Positions 8,270 to 17,153 of a DNA stretch of 64,000 nucleotides are shown piece after piece. Positions within the stretch are counted from its first letter, which is position 1. Each line of letters opens with the position of its first letter. Both the position numbers and the translations under genes were made by a program. Source of the DNA: Sulfurospirillum arsenophilum NBRC 109478. GTDB lineage: Bacteria; Campylobacterota; Campylobacteria; Campylobacterales; Sulfurospirillaceae. Location: contig NZ_BBQF01000002.1 in assembly GCF_000813345.1 (NCBI RefSeq), positions 576,001-640,000 of the forward strand, given 5' to 3'. The notes below the pieces were generated by a model. That model searched no databases, was not told the DNA's origin, and saw only the letters and a list, made by a program, of their open reading frames with translations.

Positions 8270-8872
8270 CTATTTTGCTGTGAGTTTGTCAATATCTTGT
8301 TGGATAATATCCAAACCTACTTTTCCGATATAAAATTTATTCTCTGGATTGGAAGCATTGTAAATATCCGTCACTTTTTGGTATTTACCCTCTTTCAGGA
8401 CAATTTTAAACGGTACTTGCAATGTTCCTTTATACGCGATGTCTTGAACGATTGTCTCGACTATTTTTTTGTTTTTAGGAGAGTTGGTAATAAAATAATA
8501 TGCATTGTATTTTGCTGCAAAATTCTCGACCACATACTCATCGCTGACTTCTTCAAAATAGTTAAGTCCAATAAGCATGACATCATCAGCATTTTGAAGT
8601 TGAAAGTCCATCAAAGAAGGAGCTTCTTCTTGACATGGGACACAAAACGTACCAAAAATATCGATCAATACAATCTTACTTTCATCATCTTCAATCACAA
8701 AACCACCGTTTTTACGAAGCAATGTCAGTTTTGCACCTGAAACGCTTTTAAGCTCAACTTTATCGCCCTCTTTATAGGTCTCCTTGGCTGTAGAAACCGT
8801 TGATGTTTCTGAACCACATCCCAAAAACAGAAGTGATGTCATAACTGCGATTAAACTGATTAATTTTTTCAT
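8270..8872 (-). CDS. Thioredoxin-fold (TlpA-like) lipoprotein
   Basis: Probable periplasmic, membrane-anchored thiol-disulfide oxidoreductase. The 200-residue product begins with a lipoprotein signal peptide whose lipobox LFLGC puts the lipidated Cys at residue 19. A thioredoxin/TlpA domain follows, with the active-site motif CVPC in DIFGTFCVPCQEEAP, where the family usually has WCxPC. The Trp before the first Cys is replaced by Phe. The partner protein (cytochrome c maturation, disulfide isomerisation or resistance to oxidative damage) cannot be told. It sits between smpB and clpS in the operon. Confidence 0.85.
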   Translation of the reverse strand: MKKLISLIAVMTSLLFLGCGSETSTVSTAKETYKEGDKVELKSVSGAKLTLLRKNGGFVIEDDESKIVLIDIFGTFCVPCQEEAPSLMDFQLQNADDVMLIGLNYFEEVSDEYVVENFAAKYNAYYFITNSPKNKKIVETIVQDIAYKGTLQVPFKIVLKEGKYQKVTDIYNASNPENKFYIGKVGLDIIQQDIDKLTAK

Positions 8873-8930
8873 GTTTCCCTCGTACTAACTTTTAGTTTAT
8901 TCTACTTTATTAAGATAAATAATATGTAAA

Positions 8931-9395
8931 CTACTCTTTGTAAGCATAATTTTTGATCGCTGTTTTAGCTTCTCTTTGGGCATCTTTCTCTTTTAAGCTC
9001 TCTCGTTTGTCATGCTCATTCTTACCACGTGCTAGTGCGATCTCAACTTTAGCAAGATTTTTGGCATTAAAATAGATCGCAAGGGGCACGATGGTAAGTC
9101 CATCTTTCGCTACTTTCATATCCCATTTGCGTAACTGCTTCATATGTAAAAGTAGTTTTCTTGGAGCCCTCTCATTAGGAGCATAATTTAGATTCGCCGT
9201 TGAGAGATGCGAAATATGTGCATTGAGCAAAAACGCTTCCCCTTTAATGATCTTTACAAACGAGTCTTTAAGATTGACTCTACCTTGACGAATCGCTTTC
9301 ACTTCACTACCTTGAAGCACAATACCCGCTTCAAGTTTTTCTAAAATTTCATAGTCATGGAACGCTTTTTTATTGCGTGCGACAGCTTCACCCAT
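8931..9395 (-). CDS. smpB: SsrA-binding protein SmpB
   Basis: Binds tmRNA and places it in the ribosomal A site to rescue stalled ribosomes and tag the peptides for proteolysis. The 154-residue protein shows the SmpB sequence [19 protein letters not shown], the [18 protein letters not shown] motif and a basic C-terminal tail rich in Lys, Arg and Glu, as usual. The start overlaps the ispE stop by 8 bp. The tmRNA gene itself (ssrA) is not in this window. Confidence 0.97.
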   Translation of the reverse strand: MGEAVARNKKAFHDYEILEKLEAGIVLQGSEVKAIRQGRVNLKDSFVKIIKGEAFLLNAHISHLSTANLNYAPNERAPRKLLLHMKQLRKWDMKVAKDGLTIVPLAIYFNAKNLAKVEIALARGKNEHDKRESLKEKDAQREAKTAIKNYAYKE

Positions 9396-10173
9396 TTTTT
9401 ACCTTATGCGCTAATCTGAAAAAACTACTTCCACTACCACTAAAAAACCATCCCTCTTTGGCATATGTGCCAAGTTCCGGGTATGCTTTTAAGCATGCAG
9501 GGAAAAGATCATTGAGCTTTTCTTTACTAAAATTATCCAACAGTTCAAGGCTCTTTAATGCTGCCATTCTCGAAGCTAGCGCTTGATCTATGGATTGCAA
9601 GAAATATTCCCTATAGGTTTTATACACCAATGCTGTGTTGCATGCAAGTGGCGGCGTAAAGACCTCAATGTCAAGAGCTGGCTCATCAAACTTCTCGACA
9701 ACCTCACCAATGCCACTGACATTGGCACTATCAAACCCTGAAACAAAGAAAGGAACATCCGCACCCACTTCGCTTCCAATGCGCATCATCTCTTCAACAC
9801 TTAGCCCTAAAGTTGCCACCTCATTAAGCATCTTTAAAAATGTTGCACTGTCACTACTTCCACCACCAAGTCCTGAGCCTGTAGGAATTGCTTTCTTTAC
9901 ATGTAAAGCATTTTCACTCATCACACGCTCGATCTCTTTAGCAAAACCGTGTTGTTTGAGTACCATGAACGTGCGGTACAGGGTATTGTGCTCCAGCGCG
10001 CAATTAAAATCGCCTACCAACTCAAAAGGATGAGTGCTCTTTTTAGGTACAAAGCTCAATGTGTCATATAAAGAAGGGACCAGCATAAAGCGCGAAAGTA
10101 ACTCATGGTAATTGCCACGGGTCCCAACGATTTTAAGAAAGACATTGATCTTTGCGTGCGCTTGATAATGCAT
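9388..10173 (-). CDS. ispE: 4-diphosphocytidyl-2-C-methyl-D-erythritol kinase
   Basis: Fourth enzyme of the methylerythritol phosphate route to isoprenoid precursors. It phosphorylates CDP-methylerythritol. The 261 residues carry the N-terminal [11 protein letters not shown] block and the GHMP-kinase ATP loop [17 protein letters not shown] (about residues 95-111), and the C-terminal glycine-rich [10 protein letters not shown]. It shares one base with the csrA stop and overlaps smpB by 8 bp. Confidence 0.96.
   Translation of the reverse strand: MHYQAHAKINVFLKIVGTRGNYHELLSRFMLVPSLYDTLSFVPKKSTHPFELVGDFNCALEHNTLYRTFMVLKQHGFAKEIERVMSENALHVKKAIPTGSGLGGGSSDSATFLKMLNEVATLGLSVEEMMRIGSEVGADVPFFVSGFDSANVSGIGEVVEKFDEPALDIEVFTPPLACNTALVYKTYREYFLQSIDQALASRMAALKSLELLDNFSKEKLNDLFPACLKAYPELGTYAKEGWFFSGSGSSFFRLAHKVKNG
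9896..9907. repeat. TTTACATGTAAA palindrome inside ispE
   Basis: Exact copy, read as Leu-His-Val-Lys immediately before the GHMP loop of IspE. Confidence 0.95.
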
Positions 10174-10400
10174 TATTTAAATTTCTCACTGAGGCTTGAA
10201 AGAGCACTATGGTCGGTACTTTTACTTGCCTCAATATTGGACTCTTTAATGGCACGTTCTAGCTCTTCGCGAAGAATGAGCATGTTTTTGGGTGCATCAA
10301 AGCCTAATTTGACAACACCTTTTGAGATTTCAATGACACGCACCGTTATATTCTCATTTAAAACAACACCCTCTCCAATTTTTCGTGTGAGTATTAACAT
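10173..10400 (-). CDS. csrA: Carbon storage regulator CsrA
   Basis: Dimeric RNA-binding protein that blocks or stabilises mRNAs by binding GGA in hairpin loops. In Campylobacterota it controls flagellin translation and is antagonised by FliW. The 75 residues start with the family signature MLILTRKIGEGVVLN and contain the conserved VKLGFDAPKN segment and the EEL helix. Placed 1 bp after truB and sharing a base with ispE. No fliW is seen in this window. Confidence 0.97.
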   Translation of the reverse strand: MLILTRKIGEGVVLNENITVRVIEISKGVVKLGFDAPKNMLILREELERAIKESNIEASKSTDHSALSSLSEKFK

Positions 10401-10401
10401 G

Positions 10402-11229
10402 TTACGCCCTTAGCGATAGTGAATTTAGGAGATATTCTACTCCATTTGCGCTGATTTCCACAACGCTGAGCATCTCATCAATAACGATTTGATAAATGCC
10501 CTCTTCTTGCTTTTCAAAATTTTGAGCACTAAGCTTTCGACCCAAGAGTATATCTTGAGGTTCACTGAGATAACGATTTATGGGAAGATCAAGATAATCC
10601 AGTGGGTTTAACGCACGCTCATTGTCATAAAAAAAATCGCCTTCATTAAGACGTTCTAATGCACTTAAACAACCACGAAATCCTAGTTTCTCAGCAATCA
10701 ATGCGCCAATACTTCGCACATATCCCCCCTCTGAAATCGTAATCTCAAAGGTCAAAAAAGGATGTGAGTAGTGAACCAAATGGCAGTCATAAATAGTGCT
10801 TGTGATGGCTTTGAGTTCAAACTCTTTATCGTTGCGTGCCAAATCATAGGCACGTTGTCCATCAATCTTCTTAGCCGAATATTTAGGTGGCAGATACGTT
10901 TTTTCACCTACCATGCTTTGCAATACAAAGTTTACAGAGTCAGGATGAAATGGCATCATCTGCTCAACGTTTTCAACTTTTTCGATGTCTAAGGTAGGAC
11001 TTGATGCACCCATCCACAGTGTTGCTCGATACGTTTTTGGCGCTTTTTTCAAAAAACGAAACAATTTTGTAAATTGCCCAAAAGCTATAATCAAAACCCC
11101 TTGAGCAAACGGGTCAAGCGTGCCTGAAAATCCCGCTTTTTTCATATTGTAGCGTCGTTTAATGCGACTTAAAAAATGGTTTGAAACCATACTCGCGGGT
11201 TTATAAGCAACAAAAAGGCGATTGTCCAC
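10402..11229 (-). CDS. truB: tRNA pseudouridine(55) synthase
   Basis: Makes pseudouridine 55 in the T loop of tRNAs. The product begins with a KPASMVSNHFLSRIKRRYN segment and carries the catalytic motif GFSGTLDPFAQGVL (Asp in GTLDP), followed by the Y.A...G..SPT and GGYVRS(I) blocks typical of TruB. 275 residues, a normal size. It shares one base with the uvrD stop. Confidence 0.95.
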   Translation of the reverse strand: MDNRLFVAYKPASMVSNHFLSRIKRRYNMKKAGFSGTLDPFAQGVLIIAFGQFTKLFRFLKKAPKTYRATLWMGASSPTLDIEKVENVEQMMPFHPDSVNFVLQSMVGEKTYLPPKYSAKKIDGQRAYDLARNDKEFELKAITSTIYDCHLVHYSHPFLTFEITISEGGYVRSIGALIAEKLGFRGCLSALERLNEGDFFYDNERALNPLDYLDLPINRYLSEPQDILLGRKLSAQNFEKQEEGIYQIVIDEMLSVVEISANGVEYLLNSLSLRA

Positions 11230-13274
11230 TATATCTTCTCCACAAATGACGCTAAGATATCCCTTCTAGTACCACTAAAGTTGATCTGCAATTTAAACTC
11301 GCGCCCTACTTTACTCACTTCGGTCACACGCCCAATGCCAAAGATTTTATGCTTCACTAAATCGCCTTTTTTAAACGAAGTCGTTTTCTCTAAAATCAGA
11401 CTTCCCTCGCAGACACCTGCTTCTTTAAGAAATCTACTTTTGGTAAGTTCAGTTCTTCGTCCTTTGTAAAAACGACTTCCAGAGAAGCTCAGGGTTAGCT
11501 CTTTTTTAGCACGTGTAATGGCGACATAACCCAAACGACGTTCTTCTTCAATGTCGCTACCATCTCCAATGAGGGGGAAAAAGCCCTCTTCCAAACCAAT
11601 GACAAAGAGATATTCAAACTCCAAGCCTTTACTTGCGTGAATGCTCATAATCGAGATATTTTCACTATCAATCTGATCTTGGTCACTTTGGAGTGCTAGT
11701 TCATTTAAGAAGTCATCCACACCCATTTGTGGATTTTGCTTCACGTAATCACGGAAAAGTCCGTAAAACTCATCAATGTTGGAAAGACGATCTAAGGAAT
11801 CAGGTTGATTGTTGTAATACTCTTTAATCGCAAAGGACTCTTCAATCGCATCGATCATATCGTACGTAGAGTTTTGCTGAATGCTCTGCATATGGGCAAT
11901 GTTTTGAACAAACTCTTTGAGGGCTAGCGAAGCTTTTTTGGTTGCGTCTTTTTCAATCGCAGCTTCATTACATGTAATGTACTCATAAATCGACTGATGG
12001 TTGTCGTAGGCTGATTTAAAGATACGATCAATGGTCACTTTACCAAGACCTCGTTTAGGGCGATTGATAATGCGCTTGATGGAAAAATCATCATGGGGAT
12101 TGGCAATCACACGCAGGTAACTGATGACATCTTTGACCTCAGCACGCTCATAAAACTTGACACCACCTACCATATTGTAAGGAATTTTCTCTTTGTTAAG
12201 CCCTTCTTCGAGTGAACGGCTAAGAGCATTAATGCGGTATAAAACAGCAATTTCATGAGGGTTTACACCACTTTCAATCAGCTTTCGAATACGCTTTGCA
12301 ATGGAGTGAGCTTCTTGATTTTCATCATGTGAATCCATCACCTCAATCGCTTTCCCCTCACCTTTTGTACTCTCAAGCACTTTACCAATACGTCCACGAT
12401 TGTGTTCGATGAGATCGTTCGCCGCTTTGAGAATTTGGGTGGTTGAACGGTAGTTTTTCTCTAATTTAACGATTTTAACATTGTCAAATGATTCATGAAA
12501 TTCTAAAATGTTTTTAATGTTCGCACCACGCCAGCCATAAATACTCTGGTCATCATCGCCCACAACACAGAGATTACTGTGGGTGAAACAGAGCTTGCGA
12601 AGTAGCTTGTATTGCAGTTCATTCGTATCTTGGTACTCATCCACCATAATGTATTGATAACGCTTGCTTACCTCTTCGCACAGAGCGTCATCGCCCTCCA
12701 AAATTTTATACGGAAGCACCAAAAGATCATCAAAATCGACTAAGTTATTGGAAAGCAAATAGTCTTCGTATTGCTCATAAATTTTAGCAATCGCTTGATA
12801 ACTTTTCTGCTCTGCTTTCTCCCACGCCACTTTGGGGTCAATCAACGAGGTTTTATAGCGTGAAATCTCACTGGAAATCATGCCTGTTGAAAGTTCTGTC
12901 GTGGAATTTAAACTTTTTAAAATACGCTTTTTATCATCGGTGTCGATAACAACGAAGCTATTTTTTCGTCCTATTTTTTCAATGTGAAACTTTAAAAAAA
13001 GTAGACCAAATTTATGGAATGTACACAAAAGGGGTGGATAGCTATGCTCTTCGATCATCGCCATAGCGCGTTCTCGCATCTCACTAGCCGCTTTGTTGGT
13101 AAAGGTCAGTGTTAAGGTATTTGCAGGAGGAATCCCTAAGGAAAGTAAATACGCTAAACGCGAAGTGATCGTTTTCGTCTTTCCACTACCTGCACCTGCC
13201 AAGATAAGCACAGGACCATCCACACACTTTACGGCATCTTGTTGTGACTCGTTTAACATCGCTAAATCTTGCAT
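11229..13274 (-). CDS. UvrD/PcrA/Rep-type ATP-dependent DNA helicase
   Basis: Superfamily 1A 3'-5' helicase for repair or replication restart. Motifs in order: Q-motif LNESQQDAV, Walker A AGAGSGKTKT, LTFTNKAA.EM, Walker B VDEYQDTN, GDDDQSIYGWRGA, LEKNYRST, and the C-terminal SIHASKGLEF and YVAITRAKK. I choose the ATG at 13274 (681 residues). The open frame extends to 13367, but a perfect TATAAT at 13311-13316 sits within that extension and would start transcription near 13304. A C-terminal domain with FKKGDLVKHKIFGIGRV resembles the Tudor-like, RNA-polymerase-contacting tail of PcrA/UvrD. First gene of the nine-gene operon. Confidence 0.95.
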   Translation of the reverse strand: MQDLAMLNESQQDAVKCVDGPVLILAGAGSGKTKTITSRLAYLLSLGIPPANTLTLTFTNKAASEMRERAMAMIEEHSYPPLLCTFHKFGLLFLKFHIEKIGRKNSFVVIDTDDKKRILKSLNSTTELSTGMISSEISRYKTSLIDPKVAWEKAEQKSYQAIAKIYEQYEDYLLSNNLVDFDDLLVLPYKILEGDDALCEEVSKRYQYIMVDEYQDTNELQYKLLRKLCFTHSNLCVVGDDDQSIYGWRGANIKNILEFHESFDNVKIVKLEKNYRSTTQILKAANDLIEHNRGRIGKVLESTKGEGKAIEVMDSHDENQEAHSIAKRIRKLIESGVNPHEIAVLYRINALSRSLEEGLNKEKIPYNMVGGVKFYERAEVKDVISYLRVIANPHDDFSIKRIINRPKRGLGKVTIDRIFKSAYDNHQSIYEYITCNEAAIEKDATKKASLALKEFVQNIAHMQSIQQNSTYDMIDAIEESFAIKEYYNNQPDSLDRLSNIDEFYGLFRDYVKQNPQMGVDDFLNELALQSDQDQIDSENISIMSIHASKGLEFEYLFVIGLEEGFFPLIGDGSDIEEERRLGYVAITRAKKELTLSFSGSRFYKGRRTELTKSRFLKEAGVCEGSLILEKTTSFKKGDLVKHKIFGIGRVTEVSKVGREFKLQINFSGTRRDILASFVEKI

Positions 13275-13310
13275 GCGTTCATCTACTTTTTTGTGATATA
13301 AATTGTATTT

Positions 13311-13316
13311 ATTATA
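13311..13316 (-). promoter_or_regulatory. -10 box of the uvrD-to-aat operon
   Basis: TATAAT on the minus strand preceded by T-rich DNA, about 37 bases upstream of the chosen helicase start. No clear -35 box, as usual for this phylum. Confidence 0.6.
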
Positions 13317-13435
13317 GCGAAAAAAGTTTAAGCAAAACTCCATAGACTTTGGACAGACACTCCACACCTAAAGAAGCTTCTGTTTTTAAAGACAATGTCA
13401 TACTTTTGTACATTGTTTTTAATATTATTTTTCGT

Positions 13436-13441
13436 TATAAT
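13436..13441 (+). promoter_or_regulatory. -10 box of the LysR regulator gene
   Basis: TATAAT preceded by the T-rich ATTATTTTTCG, 40 bases upstream of the ATG at 13481. The gene is divergent from the helicase operon. Confidence 0.6.
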
Positions 13442-13480
13442 CATTCACGTGTTATAAAAGAAACTTATAAGGATAATTCA

Positions 13481-14386
13481 ATGCTGAAAGATTTCTCTAA
13501 AGTAGAAACCTTTTTAACGGTTGTGCGCGAGAAAAGCTTCTCAAAAGCCTCGAAAAAATTAGGAATCAGCCAACCTGCAGTCACCCAACAAATTAAACTT
13601 TTAGAAGAGTATTTGGATATTCAAATTGTCGATCGTAAAAAAAACGGTATTAAACTGACTACCGCTGGAGAAGAGCTTTACAAAGTTGCTATCAAACTTG
13701 AGAAACATCTCTTAGCAGCTGAGCGTGAAATGCTTCGTTTAGTCAATAAAGAGGTTATTTTTGTCCTTGGTGCATCACCCGTCATTGGAAATTATATCTT
13801 GCCAGATTTTCTCAATGACATTCAAGAAGCCATTAAAAACAATGTCATGCTTAAAGTCGAAGACGCCGCAGGCGTTACTGAAAAATTACTCGATAAAAAG
13901 GTCGATTTGGCCCTGATTGAAGCACCTATTTTTCAAGAAGGTATCATTTACCGTGAATGGTTGGAAGATGAACTTGTGATTACAAGTCGTTCACCGCTTC
14001 CGAAGATGGTTAAAAAAGAGGATTTACTCTCCTTCAACTGGATTTGCCGTGAAGAAGAGTCCAATACGCGCAAAATCATTCATGAGACATTTGAAAAGAT
14101 GGATGTGGATTGTAAAAGTTTTAAAGTGAAAAGTATCGTTACAAGCTCTACGGCTGTCAAACATACCCTCATGAAAGCGAACATTGAAGAGACACCTACA
14201 GTTTCGATTCTCTCAAAACATATTATCGCAGACGAATTGGAAAACGGACAACTTTACACCACAAAAATGAAGGGGTTAAAGCTCACACGCATGCTCTATC
14301 TTTGCTATATTAAAGACCGCAAACATGACGCCTTGATTGACAATGTCATCAACTACATTATGAACAAACACGACATTAAAGCCTAA
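13481..14386 (+). CDS. LysR family transcriptional regulator
   Basis: Winged-helix activator/repressor. The N-terminal 60 residues hold the LysR helix-turn-helix (FLTVVREKSFSKASKKLGISQPAVTQQIKLLEE, shown here by its key SFSKAS and SQPAVTQQI parts), followed by a two-lobed effector domain. The ATG at 13481, with AAGGA eight bases upstream, gives 301 residues. The longer frame back to 13349 lies upstream of a TATAAT at 13436-13441 and is unlikely. Its effector is unknown. The neighbours (helicase operon, SspB-like gene) give no clear target. Confidence 0.9.
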   Translation: MLKDFSKVETFLTVVREKSFSKASKKLGISQPAVTQQIKLLEEYLDIQIVDRKKNGIKLTTAGEELYKVAIKLEKHLLAAEREMLRLVNKEVIFVLGASPVIGNYILPDFLNDIQEAIKNNVMLKVEDAAGVTEKLLDKKVDLALIEAPIFQEGIIYREWLEDELVITSRSPLPKMVKKEDLLSFNWICREEESNTRKIIHETFEKMDVDCKSFKVKSIVTSSTAVKHTLMKANIEETPTVSILSKHIIADELENGQLYTTKMKGLKLTRMLYLCYIKDRKHDALIDNVINYIMNKHDIKA

Positions 14387-14389
14387 ATA

Positions 14390-14842
14390 CTACTTTTTAA
14401 TCAATTTTTGATTGTTAGGATTGGACATTAACGCTTCCATAGAGCGCTTAATTCCAGTCTCTTTAGGTATTTGGGCAACGACCTTTGGAGGTGTGCTCAA
14501 GTTGATAAAAATCGGTATCTCTTCAATAATAATCTGTAAAATCGCTTCAATAGGCAGACTGACCAAAGAGCCAAAATTATCATTTCCAAAACCTGCTTCA
14601 AAGCTGATTTTACCATTGTAAATTTGGGTACTCTCAAACGTATAACCCGCTAGAAAAAACATCGTAATGGGCTTAAAATTTTGACTGATCTGCGCAGGCA
14701 ATGCTGGGTCAAAGGAAACATCAGAGATGTTGGTCAAAATCGAAAAATTAACCCCACGTTTAAGGAGTAACTCCAATACCTCTTTGGCGTGTCTTTTCAT
14801 CTGTCCATGAAACTCTTCACTTCCCAGTAAGCCTTCAAGCAT
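14390..14842 (-). CDS. Conserved protein resembling the ClpXP adaptor SspB (divergent)
   Basis: I first see an unknown 150-residue protein. Its middle matches the layout of E. coli SspB as I recall it: a hydrophobic strand with dipeptides like ITMFFLAG, then KISFEAGFGNDNFGSLVSLP followed by IEAILQIIIEE, parallel to the VRFNARFGG...VSVPLAAVLAIY block of SspB. Upstream, LLKRGVNFSILTNIS corresponds to the SspB LLDN...HLVVDVT strand. The C-terminus ends in QKLIKK, a possible short ClpX-binding tail. The ATG at 14842 overlaps the pepF stop as ATGCTTGA. Function by distant resemblance only, not confirmed. Confidence 0.55.
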   Translation of the reverse strand: MLEGLLGSEEFHGQMKRHAKEVLELLLKRGVNFSILTNISDVSFDPALPAQISQNFKPITMFFLAGYTFESTQIYNGKISFEAGFGNDNFGSLVSLPIEAILQIIIEEIPIFINLSTPPKVVAQIPKETGIKRSMEALMSNPNNQKLIKK

Positions 14843-16556
14843 CACACATTCCTTTAAACTCTTTCAAGAGGGATTCTATTTCACTAATACCTAATTGCCA
14901 AAAATGCTCATCTTCAATGTCAAAACCAAATTTTTTAATCAACTCTTTAGGGCTTTGGCTACCGCCCGCACTGAGGAAACTGGTGTAGTTTTGCACAAAA
15001 GCTGCTTTATCACTTTTTTTATAAAGCCCATAAAGTGCTAAGACCAGTAGCTGTCCATAACTGTATGCATAGCAGTAAAATGGAGAGTGAATAAAATGGG
15101 GAATATAGCTCCACCAAAGGTCATAATCTTTGCTCAGCGTAATACTCTTGCCAAACATTTTTTGACTCTCTTGCGTCCAGTAATGATTGAATGTTGCAAG
15201 GTCCAGCTCACCCTCATGGGCATGTACTTTACGCTCAAACGTGGTAAAATTGATCTGTCTGTAAAGGGTAGAGAAAATATCTTCGATTTTACTCGCATAC
15301 AACGAACGCTTTTCGCTCACACTCAAATTATCTTTGATCGCATCAAACACCAGCATCTCTGCAAAAACGGAAGCTGTCTCTGAGGTTGTCAAAGGAGTAT
15401 CACTTCCCAAATACCCTACATCGCGTGAGAGGTACTGATGAATCGCGTGTCCTAGTTCATGAGCAAGGGTGAAAAGATCGCGTCTGGTATCGGTATGGTT
15501 TAAAAGTACATATGGATGCGTACTCGGTGTTGCAGGATGGGAAAAAGCCCCACCTCTTTTTTTATCTTTAGGTAAAACATCGATCCACCCTTTTTCAAAT
15601 GCAATAGAAGCAATTTCATAAAATTTAGGATTAAACTTTTTAAAAGCATCTAAAACGATTTGCTTGGATGTTTGAAAATCAAACGTAGCACTCGAAGCTT
15701 CAAGTGGAGCGTAACGATCGTACTCGTAAAGTTCTGGCAGACCCAAAAGTTTTGCTTTTTGCACATAATAGTCTTGCACCAAATGAAAGCTACTCTCCGC
15801 ACTTTTCACCAAAGCATCAACACTTTTTTGCGTGATTTTATTGTCCATATGGCGTGGTTGTTCTGCATTTTTATAGCCACGAAGTTCGCACTCACTCGCA
15901 AGATCAGTTTTAATCATATTAAAGATGTACGCCAAAAGAGGTTGATGTGGTTTTAAACCCTTAGTAAAGGCACTGGCAGCTTTTTGTCGTACATTACGAT
16001 CAGCATCTTGGAGTTTACTCAGGATCTCTTCTTCAGAGAGTTTTTCACCCTCATAGGCAAACTTTAAACGGCTAAAATGTTCATCAAAAAGTCGGCTAAA
16101 GGCGGAAGCAGAAGTCATCTCTTTTTTAAGAAGAATGCGCTCCTCTTTTTGGCTGAGTTGATAAGGCTTTTCTTCGACCAATGACTCTAAATAGTACTTA
16201 TACATGGGAGCAGAAGCGATCAATTCTTCTTGCTTAGATTTTGAAAGTTTGTTAAATTCAAGTTCAAAAAAGAGAAGGTTTTCAGCAATGTTGGAATGTG
16301 CTTGCTGATACTTGGCATAAAAGCCACCATTATCACTGTTTGTTGCAAATTTCAAAAATGCATACGTCATAATACGACCAAGCTTCTCGTTAATCGATTC
16401 ATACTCTCGAATGGATTCTAAAAATTCGTTTACATGTAACTCTTTGAGTTTTCCTTTGCAAACACATTCTAAGCTTTTTGCACGCGATGCGGCATCCTTT
16501 AAATCTGCCTCTAATAATGCTTCGTTTTCATACAGTGCCGATAAATCCCAATTCAA
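14835..16556 (-). CDS. pepF: Oligoendopeptidase F (M3 family zinc peptidase)
   Basis: Cytosolic zinc metallopeptidase that degrades short peptides. The 573 residues include an N-terminal helical domain and the catalytic zinc motif HELGH in FTLAHELGHAIHQYL, with the downstream glutamate segment ASVFAEMLVFD. The start codon appears to be TTG at 16556, with AAGGA seven bases upstream, 3 bp after the pabC stop. The 3' end overlaps the SspB-like gene. A one-mismatch copy of the palindrome (16429-16440) is read as Leu-His-Val-Asn. Confidence 0.93.
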   Translation of the reverse strand: MNWDLSALYENEALLEADLKDAASRAKSLECVCKGKLKELHVNEFLESIREYESINEKLGRIMTYAFLKFATNSDNGGFYAKYQQAHSNIAENLLFFELEFNKLSKSKQEELIASAPMYKYYLESLVEEKPYQLSQKEERILLKKEMTSASAFSRLFDEHFSRLKFAYEGEKLSEEEILSKLQDADRNVRQKAASAFTKGLKPHQPLLAYIFNMIKTDLASECELRGYKNAEQPRHMDNKITQKSVDALVKSAESSFHLVQDYYVQKAKLLGLPELYEYDRYAPLEASSATFDFQTSKQIVLDAFKKFNPKFYEIASIAFEKGWIDVLPKDKKRGGAFSHPATPSTHPYVLLNHTDTRRDLFTLAHELGHAIHQYLSRDVGYLGSDTPLTTSETASVFAEMLVFDAIKDNLSVSEKRSLYASKIEDIFSTLYRQINFTTFERKVHAHEGELDLATFNHYWTQESQKMFGKSITLSKDYDLWWSYIPHFIHSPFYCYAYSYGQLLVLALYGLYKKSDKAAFVQNYTSFLSAGGSQSPKELIKKFGFDIEDEHFWQLGISEIESLLKEFKGMCDA

Positions 16557-16559
16557 TAG

Positions 16560-17153
16560 TTAGTCCTTAATACATACATTTTTAATTATTTTAAATCCTA
16601 CAAGCGCATTCATTATAGCAAATTTCTCCGATTTTTGGAGGCTTTTGATGTCCAATAATTCAGCCTTAATCATACCACTGGCTAACAATCTAGCTCTGGT
16701 TGTTCCCTCTAAAAACGGACGAAGCGGTGTTTTCCATTCTCCATCTATAAAGAGTGCAATATTGGCAATGCTGGTATCTTTAAGTTCGCCTTTACATGTA
16801 AAGATGACATCATCGACGTCTTCGCGCAAATGCGCATTTAAAGCCTCTCTGTTGCAGTATTTGTAAGCGTAGTCTATGTCAGCTTCTACGAGTGCAAATG
16901 TTTGTAAGTTGCGCGGTGTGTAAGGAATATACTCAATCTTTTGAATCTCATTGGCATACTCAACGCGCACTCTACATGTAAACTCTTTGGGTGGGAACAA
17001 ATGCTCGGAAAGCACGATCTTTTGCGTTGTGCCATAAAGCTCTTTACGCGTTTTATCAAACCGTGCTTGATGAAATGCAATATGCCCTACTTCGCCATCC
17101 ACCGCTTTTAGCGTTTCAAAACACGGGGATATAGACTTTATCACACAACTCAT
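16560..17153 (-). CDS. pabC: Aminodeoxychorismate lyase-like class IV aminotransferase (PabC)
   Basis: PLP enzyme that releases pyruvate from aminodeoxychorismate to give p-aminobenzoate for folate. About 197 residues, short for the family. The catalytic Lys is probably in YKYCNREALN (matching KHLNRLE of the family), and the GELKDTSIANIALF and TPL...LEGTTRARLL blocks are the PLP-phosphate and domain-end motifs. The ATG at 17153 overlaps the end of pabB by 38 bp, and the neighbour supports the role. An open frame to 17174 exists but adds only basic residues. Contains three palindrome-type sites read as FTCK or FTCR. Confidence 0.85.
   Translation of the reverse strand: MSCVIKSISPCFETLKAVDGEVGHIAFHQARFDKTRKELYGTTQKIVLSEHLFPPKEFTCRVRVEYANEIQKIEYIPYTPRNLQTFALVEADIDYAYKYCNREALNAHLREDVDDVIFTCKGELKDTSIANIALFIDGEWKTPLRPFLEGTTRARLLASGMIKAELLDIKSLQKSEKFAIMNALVGFKIIKNVCIKD
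16791..16802. repeat. TTTACATGTAAA palindrome inside pabC
   Basis: Exact copy, read as Phe-Thr-Cys-Lys. Confidence 0.95.

Noticed and set aside
13275..13480. Long N-terminal extensions of the helicase (to 13367) and of the LysR protein (from 13349)
   Set aside because: Each contains the TATAAT promoter of its own gene, and internal starts give normal family lengths.
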